NCBI GenBank assembly: GCA_049679965.1
Contig: JBAUGX010000178.1
Location: forward strand, 1-28,489
Length of the DNA stretch: 28,489 nucleotides
Reading direction: 5' to 3'
Origin: 2-12-FULL-65-11 sp049679965
Lineage (GTDB): Bacteria; Acidobacteriota; Vicinamibacteria; Vicinamibacterales; CAVVIG01
Shown here: positions 14,754-23,078 of the stretch, one piece after another
Numbering within the stretch: position 1 is the first letter of the stretch
Layout of the letters: each line of letters begins with the position of its first letter
Made by a program: the position numbers and the translations under genes
The notes under the pieces: generated by a model
Database searches by the model: none
Seen by the model: the letters and a program-made list of their open reading frames with translations, nothing else
What the model was told of the DNA's origin: nothing

Positions 14754-16232
14754 TTAGCGCTTGAAGTCTGGTTTCAGGAGATCAAGCTTGTCGAGATCCA
14801 CGGCCTCAAACTGGCCGAACCCGACGCCCCGAAGCTGGCTGGCAAACGCCGACGCATTGCCGACGAGCACGACCGACACGCTGCCTGGCTTGAGGTACAA
14901 GCGCGCGACACGCTCGATATCCGCCGGGGTCACGGCGTTGACTCGCTCGCGATAATTCTGCACCTGCTCGAGCGGCAGGCCGTAGAAGACCGCGACCAGC
15001 ACCTGCTGTGCGATCGCATCGGGTGTCTCGATCGTGAGCGGAAAGCTGCCCGTCATATACGCCTTCGCCCCGGCCAGTTCACCCTCCGACACACGCTCGC
15101 GCTGCAGCCGCCAGAATTCGTCGATGATGAGCCTGAGCACTTCACCCGTGGCATCGGAACGCGTGTTGGTCTCGGCCTCGAAGTCCCCACCCTGCTTGAG
15201 GGCATTCATGTTGGCCTGCGCGCCATACGTCAGCCCGCGATCGGTCCGCAGCACCTGGTGAAGCCGGTTGGCGCCCTCACCACCCAGAAGGCGGATGGCC
15301 AGATTGACCGCCATATAGTCGGGGTGATTGCGCTGGATGCCGATGTGGCCGACCCGCACTTCCGTCTGGACGGCATCGGGCCTGTTGACGACGACGACGC
15401 GCCGCGCAGCCTCGGGCGGGTCGGGGAACCGCTCGGTCGGCACGTCGCGCGCGGCCCAATCGCCAAACACCTTCCGGGTGGTCTCGAGGGCTTCTTCCGC
15501 CGTCACGTCGCCGACCACCGCGAGAATCGCGTTGTTGGGGACGAAATACTTCTGGTGAAAGGCGACCAGATCGCTGCGCGTGATGCCGGCGATGGTTTCC
15601 GGCGTGCCGTCATCGGGCAGGCCGTAGGGGTGGGATCCGTACACCAAGCGGTTGAAGACGGCGTTGGCGATGAACTCGGGATCGTCCTGGCTGACGCGCA
15701 GCCCTGAGAGCATCTGCTGCCGCTGCCGCTCGATCTCGGAGGGCGAGAAGGCGGGGTGCTCGATCACGTCGGCGAGCATCCGCATGCCGGTCTCGAAGCT
15801 GTCCTTCATCACGACCGCATTCGCGAAGGTCAGGTCGCTCGTCGCGCCGGTGCCGAGCGAGCCACCAATGAAATCGATGGCGTCGGCCAGCTGCTGCGCC
15901 GAGCGACTGGTTGTTCCCTGATCGAGCAGACTGGCCAGCAGCTGCACGAGGCCGAGCTTGGTCCTCGGTTCGAGCGCGCTGCCGGCGCGCACGAACAGAC
16001 GCATGCTGACGGCCGGCTGCTCGTGCTGCAGCACGACGACAACCTGCAGCCCGTTGGGGAGCGTCTGCACCTGATAGGGTGGGAAGTTGATTTCGCGCGC
16101 GGCGAGCGGCCTCGGCGCCCGCTCTGCCGGCCACTCCCGCGTCTGGGCTGCCGCAGCGGTACTCAGAAACAGGGCCAGGCCGACAAGCAGCACCCTGCAC
16201 GCTGCACCTTGCACCCTGCACCCATTTCTCAT
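14754..16232 (-). CDS. Inactive M16 peptidase-family subunit, exported
   Basis: This 492-residue M16-family protein has a signal peptide (about 1-29, LLVGLALFLSTAAAA core) and two M16 domains. The HxxEH zinc site is replaced by QLLAS (about 97-101), so it should be non-catalytic. The C-terminal half keeps RGLTYGA and nearby substrate-contact features typical of partner subunits. Its start overlaps the stop of the active M16 gene (ATGA, 16229-16232), which fits a heterodimer like the known alpha/beta processing peptidases. Residues 4-15 are encoded by a word-like repeat (GTGCAGGGTGCAAGGTGCAG type), so the n-region of the signal peptide, GCRVQGAACRV, is repeat-derived. GTG at about 16193 is an alternative start that would remove it. 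Confidence 0.87.
   Translation of the reverse strand: MRNGCRVQGAACRVLLVGLALFLSTAAAAQTREWPAERAPRPLAAREINFPPYQVQTLPNGLQVVVVLQHEQPAVSMRLFVRAGSALEPRTKLGLVQLLASLLDQGTTSRSAQQLADAIDFIGGSLGTGATSDLTFANAVVMKDSFETGMRMLADVIEHPAFSPSEIERQRQQMLSGLRVSQDDPEFIANAVFNRLVYGSHPYGLPDDGTPETIAGITRSDLVAFHQKYFVPNNAILAVVGDVTAEEALETTRKVFGDWAARDVPTERFPDPPEAARRVVVVNRPDAVQTEVRVGHIGIQRNHPDYMAVNLAIRLLGGEGANRLHQVLRTDRGLTYGAQANMNALKQGGDFEAETNTRSDATGEVLRLIIDEFWRLQRERVSEGELAGAKAYMTGSFPLTIETPDAIAQQVLVAVFYGLPLEQVQNYRERVNAVTPADIERVARLYLKPGSVSVVLVGNASAFASQLRGVGFGQFEAVDLDKLDLLKPDFKR
16191..16223. repeat. Word-like repeat at the start of the inactive M16 gene
   Basis: CACCCTGCAC is found at 16191-16200 and again as part of GCACCCTGCACCC at 16211-16223, with GCTGCACCTT between. 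The block is a short degenerate tandem of CACC(C/T)TGCAC words. It encodes the first residues of the inactive M16 subunit and lies just after the end of the active M16 gene. Similar word-like blocks with different sequences lie at 6950-6994, 19473-19545 and 23942-23999. Confidence 0.6.
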
Positions 16233-17587
16233 CGTCCAGCCCCCCTTTGCGGTGTGAGCGTGAGCACGAGCCGGTTCTCGGGCCTGAAGTACGTCCTCGC
16301 CACGCGCTGGACATCGGCCACCGTGACACCTTGAAAGAGGTCGAATTCGCCGTCGGCCGTCTTGACGTCGCCATGAATGACCACGGCGTGTCCAAGATGC
16401 AGCGCCTTCTGCTGAATGGACTCGCGCCCCAGGATGTAGTCGCGGGCGAACTGATTCTTGCTGCGCTCGAGCTCGTGCTCCGTAATGGGTTCGGTCTTCA
16501 GCCGATCGAGTTCCGCGATGAGCGCGTCGGCAGCCTCGGCCGGCGAGCGCCCCGGCTGCACGATGGCGACCGCGTAGAACAAATTGGGATGCTCGATGAG
16601 ATTGGCGCTGCCAAACGCGGCGACCGCCAATTGTTTTTCATAGACCAATTCCTGGTAGATGCGCGAGCTCTGGCCGTCGGAGAGCACCTTGCCCGCGATG
16701 TGCAGTGGGTACGCGTCCGGGTGGCCGTCATACGTGATGTGGTACGCCACGACCACGGCCGGCAGCGGCCACGGCTGCTCGAGCGCGACGCGCTTCTCCC
16801 TGGTCTGCGGCGGCTCCTGCGGAATGTCCCGCGGCACCTCCCGCTCGGCTTTGGGCACGCGTCCCACGTACTGATTGATCATGTCCATCGCCTGGGCCGG
16901 GTCGAAGTCGCCGACCAGGACGAGTGTGGCGTTGGACGGCACGTAGTACGTCTGGTAGAACTCCCGCACATCGTCGACCGACGCCGCCTCGAGGTCCCGC
17001 ATGCTGCCAATCGTCGCGTGCTTGTAGGAATGCACCGAGAACGCCTGGTCGTAGATGATCTCGTTGAGGCTGCCAAAGGGCTGATTGTCGACGCGCAGGC
17101 GCCGCTCTTCCTTGACGACATCGCGCTCGTTGGTGAACGTCTGCCGGTCGATCCGCAGCGTCGCCATGCGATCGGCCTCGAGCCAGAGGATCATCGGCAA
17201 GTACTGCGCCGGCACCGTCTCCCAAAACACCGTCTCGTCCTCGGTCGTGTAGGCGTTGCTCCGGCCACCGATTGAGGCAATCGTCGAGGTGTGCGATTCC
17301 GGCTGGACGTTCTTCGAGCCCTTGAACATCAGGTGCTCGAACAGATGGGCAAAGCCGGTCCGCCCCGGCCGCTCGTTCTTCGAGCCGACGTGATAGGTCA
17401 TCTGGAGGTGCACGATCGGCGTCGAGTGATCCTCCGACAACACGACGGTCAGGCCGTTTGGGAGCGTGGTGATCTGATAGGGGATCTTCGGCGGACGAAC
17501 CGCCGCCGCCGGACTGATGCTGAGAATGGAAAGGACCGCGAGGGCGAGCGAAGCAGCCGCAATCGTACGGCGGGTACGCACAGTCAT
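16229..17587 (-). CDS. Active M16 zinc metallopeptidase, exported
   Basis: This 452-residue M16 (pitrilysin) family peptidase has a signal peptide (about 1-29, AAASLALAVLSILSISPAAA). The inverted zinc motif HLFEH lies at 81-85 and the third ligand is expected at Glu161 in VKEERRL. GGRSNAYTTEDETVFW and a C-terminal domain with QSSRIYQELVYEKQLA are also typical. It is probably a periplasmic oligopeptidase or processing enzyme working with the inactive subunit encoded immediately downstream. It sits inside a run with lpxD, a predicted beta-barrel protein and lpxB, which suggests an envelope role such as removing failed barrel proteins or peptides; this is inference. No clear ribosome site is seen before ATG 17587. 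Confidence 0.92.
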   Translation of the reverse strand: MTVRTRRTIAAASLALAVLSILSISPAAAVRPPKIPYQITTLPNGLTVVLSEDHSTPIVHLQMTYHVGSKNERPGRTGFAHLFEHLMFKGSKNVQPESHTSTIASIGGRSNAYTTEDETVFWETVPAQYLPMILWLEADRMATLRIDRQTFTNERDVVKEERRLRVDNQPFGSLNEIIYDQAFSVHSYKHATIGSMRDLEAASVDDVREFYQTYYVPSNATLVLVGDFDPAQAMDMINQYVGRVPKAEREVPRDIPQEPPQTREKRVALEQPWPLPAVVVAYHITYDGHPDAYPLHIAGKVLSDGQSSRIYQELVYEKQLAVAAFGSANLIEHPNLFYAVAIVQPGRSPAEAADALIAELDRLKTEPITEHELERSKNQFARDYILGRESIQQKALHLGHAVVIHGDVKTADGEFDLFQGVTVADVQRVARTYFRPENRLVLTLTPQRGAGR

Positions 17588-17599
17588 AGTGCAATCATT

Positions 17600-18382
17600 C
17601 TAGCCTCCGACCAGACGAAAACCTAAGAAGATCCAGGTTTGCGGCTGCAGATCGAGCGGCGCCGCGTCGGCGCGGCGTTCGTACCCGAGGAACAGATCGA
17701 TCGCCGCTTTCTCGCCCTGCAAGCGGACGCCGGTCTCGACGAGCCCTCCCGCCTGCGCCCCGCGGTTACTCAAGGCCGAATCGACGCCACGGACTTCTCC
17801 CGATCCGCGCACGTAGAGCCCCATGCGGGGCACGAGCGGGCGGCGAACGACGACGTCGGTGTTGCCGATCCAGCTGTAGTCGACAAACGAGTGCTGCGTA
17901 ATCCGGCCGGCGCCCAGCTCCATGTCGATCGCGGCCAAGCCGGCCGACGCGCTCTTGAGCACCCTGACGCCGAGCAGATTCCACGCGACCGGGACGGTCT
18001 TGTCGCGATCGCCAAGATGGCGCGACATGTGATGGAAGACCAACGCGACTTCGACGGCCCTCGATCGCACGGAAGTCGACGCTTCCATCAGGTAGTTCCC
18101 CTGATTGGGATCGAACGCCCGGATTTCGTTGCCGAGCACGGCCTGGTAATCGAGCCGGACGGAGGTCCGGCCGAGCTTGTAGTCCACCGCGTCGAGTTCG
18201 CCCCCGAAGTGCGTATCCCAGGAGAATCGCCTGTCGTCATTCGAGAGCGCCGCCGCCGAGAGGTGAAAATCGTAGCGGGTGAGGAACTCCAAGGCGGCCG
18301 GCGGTGCCGCCTGGGCAGCCGCGGGCGAGGCCACGGCCGAAGCCATGGCCGCCAGACACAAGACCAAGACGCCGCGCTGCAT
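17600..18382 (-). CDS. Predicted outer-membrane beta-barrel protein
   Basis: The 260-residue product has a signal peptide (about 1-24, RGVLVLCLAAMASAVASPAAAQ) followed by alternating-polarity strands throughout, such as YDFHLSAAALS, VDYKLGRTSVRLDYQAVLG, GLYVRGSGEVRG and a last strand TWIFLGFRLVGG. This is an outer-membrane beta-barrel pattern. The start is placed at ATG 18382 because the frame then forms TGATG with the lpxD stop and begins with the signal peptide; an in-frame ATG at 18406 would add eight residues and overlap lpxD. Its place between lpxD and the M16 pair fits an envelope operon. The ligand or function is not recognised, and a surface lipid or LPS-related role is only a guess from context. 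Confidence 0.75.
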   Translation of the reverse strand: MQRGVLVLCLAAMASAVASPAAAQAAPPAALEFLTRYDFHLSAAALSNDDRRFSWDTHFGGELDAVDYKLGRTSVRLDYQAVLGNEIRAFDPNQGNYLMEASTSVRSRAVEVALVFHHMSRHLGDRDKTVPVAWNLLGVRVLKSASAGLAAIDMELGAGRITQHSFVDYSWIGNTDVVVRRPLVPRMGLYVRGSGEVRGVDSALSNRGAQAGGLVETGVRLQGEKAAIDLFLGYERRADAAPLDLQPQTWIFLGFRLVGG

Positions 18383-19455
18383 CAGCGACCGGTCGGCGTG
18401 CGCCATTCAGCGAGCTTCTCCATCAGTTCGGCGACGTGCCGTTCGAGCTCTTCGATGCGCTTCTTGAGCGCCGGCAGGTGGCGGAACACGACCGACGCCT
18501 TGCGCCACTCGCGATTGGGGATGCCCGGATAGCCGGTGATGAACTCGCCGGGCTCGACCGATTTCGTGATGCCGGTCTTGCCGGCCGCCACCACTCCGCG
18601 GCCCACGCGCAAATGGCCGCCCACCCCGACCTGCCCGGCCATCACGACATCATCTTCAACCACCGTGCTGCCGGCGATGCCCACTTGCGACGCCAGCACC
18701 ACCCGATGGCCGATCGTCACGCCGTGGGCAATTTGGACCAAGTTGTCGATTTTCGCGCCGGCTCGAATGCGGGTCTCGCCCACCGCGGGCCGGTCGATGG
18801 TCGTGTTCGCCCCGATCTCCACATCGTCTTCAATGACCACGTCGGCATGCTGCGGGATCTTGAGATGGGTGCCGTCTGGCTGCTTGGCGAACCCGAAGCC
18901 GTCGCTGCCGATGACGGCGCCGTTCTGCACGATGACACGGTGGCCGACAACGACCTGCTCGCGGATCGACACGTGGGCGTGGAGCACGCAGTCCTCTCCG
19001 ACCCGTGCGCCTCGGCCGATGACGACGTGCGGATGGACAACCGTGCGCGCGCCGATGGACGCACCGGACTCGACTACAGCGAACGGTCCAATCGACACAT
19101 CGGCGCCAAGCGCGACATCCGGAGCGATGGCCGCGAGCCGATCGACGCCCCGCGGCGGTGCGACGGGTGCCGTGAGGAGCGCAATCGCACGCGCCCACAC
19201 AGAGTAGGGATCAGCTGCTCGCAGCAGGGCGCAGGTCGCCGGCGGGCGCACGCCATCCGGCATGCCGTCGCCAACAATGGCTGCCGACGCTCCTGTGGTG
19301 GCAAGTTGGCCGTAGTACTTCGGGTTGGCGACGAAGGTCAGATCGCCCGGCGCGGCCTGCTCGATGCCGGCGACCCGACGGATCTCGACGTCACCGCCAC
19401 CCGCCTCGCTTTCGAGGCGGCACTGCAACCGTTCGGCGAGGTCTTGGAGTTTCAC
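18382..19455 (-). CDS. lpxD: UDP-3-O-(3-hydroxyacyl)glucosamine N-acyltransferase
   Basis: The 357-residue protein matches LpxD, which adds the second acyl chain in lipid A synthesis. The N-terminal domain (about 1-100, with PGDLTFVANPKYY) binds the nucleotide sugar. A left-handed beta-helix of hexapeptide repeats (about 105-320) follows, with DGFGFA and the catalytic histidine in NLVQIAHG (about His244). The C-terminus ends in a helical RIEELERHVAELMEKLAEW segment. The start is GTG 19455, which gives the normal N-terminus; no ribosome site is evident because the repeat block at 19473-19545 lies just upstream. It heads a tight run lpxD - barrel protein - M16 - M16 - lpxB. lpxA, lpxC and fabZ are not in the window. 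Confidence 0.95.
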   Translation of the reverse strand: MKLQDLAERLQCRLESEAGGGDVEIRRVAGIEQAAPGDLTFVANPKYYGQLATTGASAAIVGDGMPDGVRPPATCALLRAADPYSVWARAIALLTAPVAPPRGVDRLAAIAPDVALGADVSIGPFAVVESGASIGARTVVHPHVVIGRGARVGEDCVLHAHVSIREQVVVGHRVIVQNGAVIGSDGFGFAKQPDGTHLKIPQHADVVIEDDVEIGANTTIDRPAVGETRIRAGAKIDNLVQIAHGVTIGHRVVLASQVGIAGSTVVEDDVVMAGQVGVGGHLRVGRGVVAAGKTGITKSVEPGEFITGYPGIPNREWRKASVVFRHLPALKKRIEELERHVAELMEKLAEWRTPTGR

Positions 19456-19472
19456 TGGAATCTATGGATCTA

Positions 19473-19545
19473 AGGATGTAAGGATCTATGGATCTTACGG
19501 ACAGGCAAATCCTAACATCCTTAGATCCATAGATCCTTACATCCT
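19473..19545. repeat. Perfect 23-bp inverted repeat between lpxD and a divergent gene
   Basis: Bases 19473-19495 and 19523-19545 are exact 23-bp inverted copies separated by 27 bases. Each arm is built of GGATCTA/GGATGTA words, and more words (ATCCTCAA twice) follow to 19561. The block is AT-rich and fills the divergent region between lpxD and the hydrolase gene at 19570, so it must contain or border both promoters. It could form a long hairpin or a protein-binding array. Confidence 0.8.
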
Positions 19546-19569
19546 CAAATCCTCAAATCCTTACGTTCT

Positions 19570-20658
19570 TTGGACAACGTCACCCATACCCTGTTCGCCC
19601 TCACGCTCGCGCGCACGAGGCTGGGACGCGTGGGGCACGGGGCGACGGCGGCCCTCGTCATCGCCTCCAACGCGCCGGATATCGACTTCGTCTCGGCGGC
19701 GCGGGGCGGCATGAGCTATCTGACCTGGCATCGCGGCCCGACGCACGGCCTGCTCGGCGCAGTTGGCCTGGGTCTCATGACGGCGGCGATTGTCTGGGCG
19801 GCCGGCCGCCGCCGCGTCTCTCGCGAGACGGACCCGCCCAACGCGTCATTGCGCTCGCTGGTCGCCCTTTCGATCGTCGGCGTGCTGGGTCACGTGCTGA
19901 TGGATCTGCCCACCTCCTACGGCACGCGTCTCCTCAGCCCCTTTGACTGGCGCTGGTTCGCCGCAGACTGGCTCCCGATCGTCGACATCTATCTCATCGT
20001 CGCGCTCGCCGCCGGCCTCGCGTTCGGCCGCGCATCTCTGGAGGCGCGGCGCGTGAACACGGCTCTCGTCCTCGTCCTGATGATGACCAACTACGGCGTG
20101 CGGGGCGTCGCCCATCACAGCGCGCTGACGATCGCGCCGCGGTTGTTCGGGCCGACGCTGCCACCGGCGTGCGACGGGCAGCCGGCCGCCACCTCGCTCG
20201 TCGATCGGTGGCCGCGTTCGCAAGTCACGAGCCGCGGTGACGGGCGACGCTGCTTGATTGAGATGGCGGCCATCCCCTCGTTCGTCTCGCCCTTCCGCTG
20301 GCGCGTGGTCGCCCGCCTGTCGAATGCGTACGAGGTCTACAACGTCGACCTCCTGGATCGAAGGTTCTGGTCCGCGCCGGACGATTCGGAAGTCTTCTGG
20401 CGGCGCGTGCTGCGGTATCCGAATGTCTGGACGCCCGCTGTTCAGCGTGCCGCGACGGCACCAGCGGCGCGGGCGTTCCTCGGATTCTCGCGCTTCCCCG
20501 TCGTGGTCTCGGCCGTCGATCCGGCCGGCACAGCCACGGTGCGATGGAGCGATATGCGGTTTACGGGCGGGATTCTGCCGGCCCAGCCAGCGCCGGGCCG
20601 GCAGGGCCTGTTCGACGTGCGGGTCCGCGTCGGCGCCGACGGCCGGATCCTCAACTAG
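19570..20658 (+). CDS. Membrane-bound metal-dependent hydrolase (YdjM/DUF457-like)
   Basis: This 362-residue protein of the membrane-bound metal-dependent hydrolase family has the characteristic N-terminus DNVTHTLFALTLART. Likely metal ligands are His6, Asp37 and Asp39 in NAPDIDF, His54 and His59 in WHRGPTHG, and His/Asp in GHVLMDLPTSYG. About four membrane helices lie within residues 20-190, followed by a soluble C-terminal domain of about 170 residues containing NAYEVYNVDLLDRRFW. TTG 19570 is taken as the start because it yields the conserved family N-terminus; no ribosome site is clear and repeat words lie directly upstream. The substrate is unknown for this family. Its stop interlocks with that of the convergent gene (CTAG, 20655-20658). 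Confidence 0.87.
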   Translation: MDNVTHTLFALTLARTRLGRVGHGATAALVIASNAPDIDFVSAARGGMSYLTWHRGPTHGLLGAVGLGLMTAAIVWAAGRRRVSRETDPPNASLRSLVALSIVGVLGHVLMDLPTSYGTRLLSPFDWRWFAADWLPIVDIYLIVALAAGLAFGRASLEARRVNTALVLVLMMTNYGVRGVAHHSALTIAPRLFGPTLPPACDGQPAATSLVDRWPRSQVTSRGDGRRCLIEMAAIPSFVSPFRWRVVARLSNAYEVYNVDLLDRRFWSAPDDSEVFWRRVLRYPNVWTPAVQRAATAPAARAFLGFSRFPVVVSAVDPAGTATVRWSDMRFTGGILPAQPAPGRQGLFDVRVRVGADGRILN

Positions 20659-21014
20659 CGCCACTCAGGCGCGTAACCGCGGCGCCGGATCTTCTCCTCG
20701 ACCCAGAGGCTCAAGGAAAAGAGCGCAATCACCTCCGCGAGGCCGATGCAGGCGTAGATCGTAAAGCGCGCGAAGGCGCTCGGCACAGGCGAGCACACCA
20801 CGAAGCCTTCGTCGACACACGCCTGCACCAGGCGGACCAGCTCGACATCTTCCCGCATGATCATGCCGATGGCCGATCCGAAAATGACGATGGTGCCGGC
20901 GAGGTTGCCGAAGATCGGCTGTTCGATCCGCCACAAGGGGAACGCGACCAGTACACCCGCGAGGGGCGGTCCCGTCAGGGCGACTGCGATCCAGAACCAG
21001 TTGAGCCCCGTCAC
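20655..21014 (-). CDS. Small membrane protein, three helices
   Basis: This is a 119-residue protein with three predicted membrane helices (WFWIAVALTGPPLAGVLVAF, FGNLAGTIVIFGSAIGMI, FTIYACIGLAEVIALFSL) and a short basic C-terminal tail (EEKIRRRGYAPEWR). The frame stays open upstream into the preceding gene, but GTG 21014 is preferred because it forms GTGA with the stop of the TPR gene and leaves a normal membrane-protein N-terminus. A loop with two cysteines (ACVDEGFVVCSP) lies between helices 2 and 3 and could form a disulfide if it faces outward. No family is recognised. Coupling to the TPR gene suggests a shared role. Confidence 0.7.
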   Translation of the reverse strand: MTGLNWFWIAVALTGPPLAGVLVAFPLWRIEQPIFGNLAGTIVIFGSAIGMIMREDVELVRLVQACVDEGFVVCSPVPSAFARFTIYACIGLAEVIALFSLSLWVEEKIRRRGYAPEWR

Positions 21015-22525
21015 TTCGGAAATCCCATTCGGTCGATTAGATTGGCGTAGCGCCGGTCGGCGCGCAGGGGATCGAGCCGTGCATCCGTCCTGACAAACGG
21101 CATACACGCGGACCGCTCCTGAAACCCTCTCTCGAGCCAGCGAAACGCTTCGCCGGGGTCCTGCAAGCCCACATGGATCGCCGCGACGTCAATCGAACAT
21201 CGGACGCCTTGCACCGCCAACGTCCGGAGCCTCCGCGCCATCGTCGCTTGTCCGTCGGCTGCGTAGACTCCGCCAACAACGGCCAGCACCACGGGACTTG
21301 GGTCGGCGTCCACGGCCCTCTCCGCCTCGCGGAGCGCCTCGGCGAGGCGGCCCTTCTGCGCCAGTGCCATGGCGAGGCCCGCATGCGCCGGGCCTGAGCG
21401 CGGGTCGATGTCGATGGCGGTGCCAAAATCGACGAGCGCCTGCTCGAACCGGCGGGCCTGGAAGTTGCTCCATCCCGCGGTCAGATTGACCGGGACCGAA
21501 AGCGGGTCGGATTGCTGCGCCAGCCAGTTTTCGGCGACGGCTTCGTCGCCGCGTCCCATCACCGTCAGGAGCATGCCGTACGCCGCGTGTGCATCGCCGC
21601 TGCTCGGGCTGAGATCGAGCGCGTGTTTCATTTCCCGCTCGGCGCCGGCCCAGTCCCAGTCCCACTGCAGGTGGACCAAGCCAAGCACCGTATGAGCGGC
21701 CGCGAGGCTTCCGTCCAGCCCGATGGCACGTTCGGCCGCCGCCTTCACCTTCGGCATGACGTCGGCGGGCGGCCCCACCCCCGCCAGGCGCGCCATCTGC
21801 GACTCGGCGAGCGAGGTCCAGGCCTGCGCATCCATCGCGTCCCTGCCGATCGCCTGCTCGAACAACGCGATCGCCTGCTGGAGATCCTGGTCTGTGCCGC
21901 GGTGCATCCGGAAGCGACCCTGGAGATAGAGCTCCTGCGCCTCCGGAACGACGGGCTTGGCCCTCGCCAAGCGCGTCCGCTCGTCGGCCGACTGGGCCAC
22001 CTGGAGCTCTTCTGCAAGCGCCTGCACGAGTTCGCTCCGAAGCAACGGGAGATCCTTCAGGTCGCGTTCAGCGCTCTTCTCCCAGACCGGACGGCTCGTC
22101 GGGGCAGTGACGAGCCGTACGGTCATGCGGACTCGGTCGCCGATCCTGAGGACGGAACCCGTCACGACCACGTCGGCGCTCAACTCTCGTGCGACCTGCG
22201 GATGCGGCTTGCCCGTTGCCTTGTAGGCCATCATTGACGCGCGCGCGATCACACGCAGGGCGCCGAGCTGGGCCACGTCGGCGATGAGCGCCTCGGTCTG
22301 GCCATCGGCGAAGTACTCCTGCCCCGGATCGCGCGAGAGGTTCTCGAGCGGGAGGATCGCGATCGAGCCGATGCGGGGCTGGCCGCCGGCAACTCGGCTG
22401 CGAAGACCGCCGACATTCGTGACAAAGACAATCAGCACGGTCGCCAACACGGCGGCCAGGGCGGCGGCGATGCGACGGACCGAACGCCACGAAGGCGGGT
22501 GCGCCGGCTGAGAAGGCTCGGTCAC
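21011..22525 (-). CDS. FlgO/TolB-like and TPR membrane protein
   Basis: This 504-residue protein has a short cytoplasmic N-terminus, one membrane helix (about 18-38) and a FlgO/TolB-N-like domain (about 52-160: SIAILPLENLSRDPGQEYFADG, then ELSADVVVTGSVLR; quoted here in parts). A TPR superhelix (about 185-480) follows, with repeats such as AIALFEQAIGRDAMDAQAW and ALVDFGTAIDIDPRSGPAH. This two-part output module is common in bacteria behind winged-helix, kinase or adenylate cyclase domains. Here none of those sensor domains is present and a membrane anchor takes their place. The start is GTG 22525, 16 nt after the amrA stop. A scaffold role outside the cytoplasm is inferred; the partners are unknown. 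Confidence 0.82.
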   Translation of the reverse strand: MTEPSQPAHPPSWRSVRRIAAALAAVLATVLIVFVTNVGGLRSRVAGGQPRIGSIAILPLENLSRDPGQEYFADGQTEALIADVAQLGALRVIARASMMAYKATGKPHPQVARELSADVVVTGSVLRIGDRVRMTVRLVTAPTSRPVWEKSAERDLKDLPLLRSELVQALAEELQVAQSADERTRLARAKPVVPEAQELYLQGRFRMHRGTDQDLQQAIALFEQAIGRDAMDAQAWTSLAESQMARLAGVGPPADVMPKVKAAAERAIGLDGSLAAAHTVLGLVHLQWDWDWAGAEREMKHALDLSPSSGDAHAAYGMLLTVMGRGDEAVAENWLAQQSDPLSVPVNLTAGWSNFQARRFEQALVDFGTAIDIDPRSGPAHAGLAMALAQKGRLAEALREAERAVDADPSPVVLAVVGGVYAADGQATMARRLRTLAVQGVRCSIDVAAIHVGLQDPGEAFRWLERGFQERSACMPFVRTDARLDPLRADRRYANLIDRMGFPK

Positions 22526-22541
22526 GATCTCGTAGTGTAGG

Positions 22542-23078
22542 CTATCGCTCGCCGAACACTTCAGCCTCGAATGTCCACAACCCGGCGCCGTGGCGCCACG
22601 CGTCGTGCGGCAAGCCCGCTTTGCGACAGGTCTCGGCCAGGAAGGTCACGCGGTCCCAGCGCCAGTCGGTCGCCACCTGTGGCAGCAGCAGGCCGTAGTG
22701 CCGATCCCGTTCGACGACCAGGCCGTGACGGCCCACCTCGATGTCGTCCGGCGCCCGCAACGGCTCGAGTGGACCGAGGAGCGACAGTTCGACGACGATC
22801 TGCGGGAGCTCCACGGCCGAGAGGGGCGGAAAGCGCGGATCCGAACTGCACGCGGCAACTGCAACTCGGGGGATCACGCGTCCGAGCGGCTCATTGGGCT
22901 CGATATGGCCGATGCATCCCCTCAGCTCCCGCTGTTTGTGGATGGTGACGAAGGCTCCACCTGGACGGTCGAGCACCTCCGAGCGCTCCACGGCAGACAC
23001 GCGCACGGCGCCCACGTGGGCGACAATCGCCTCGCGCGCAATCCGCAGCAGCAATTGACGGTCGCTCTCGGACGTCAT
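22542..23078 (-). CDS. amrA: AmmeMemoRadiSam system protein A (AMMECR1 domain)
   Basis: The 178-residue protein is a single AMMECR1 domain, with the family's hallmark LRGCIG at 52-57 (HKQRELRGCIGHIEP) and later segments such as SSDPRFPPL and WRWDRVTFLAETCRKAGLP. The biochemical role of AMMECR1 is unsettled; in bacteria it is commonly found with a MEMO-like protein and a radical SAM enzyme. Here the MEMO-like gene overlaps it (ATGA, 23075-23078), but no radical SAM gene is in the window. Cys55 lies in the conserved motif and is a candidate reactive residue. Length is normal for a one-domain family member. Confidence 0.93.
   Translation of the reverse strand: MTSESDRQLLLRIAREAIVAHVGAVRVSAVERSEVLDRPGGAFVTIHKQRELRGCIGHIEPNEPLGRVIPRVAVAACSSDPRFPPLSAVELPQIVVELSLLGPLEPLRAPDDIEVGRHGLVVERDRHYGLLLPQVATDWRWDRVTFLAETCRKAGLPHDAWRHGAGLWTFEAEVFGER

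Noticed and set aside
19473..19561. Possible short CRISPR-like array
   Set aside because: The words are inverted and permuted, with no constant repeat length, no unique spacers and no cas genes.
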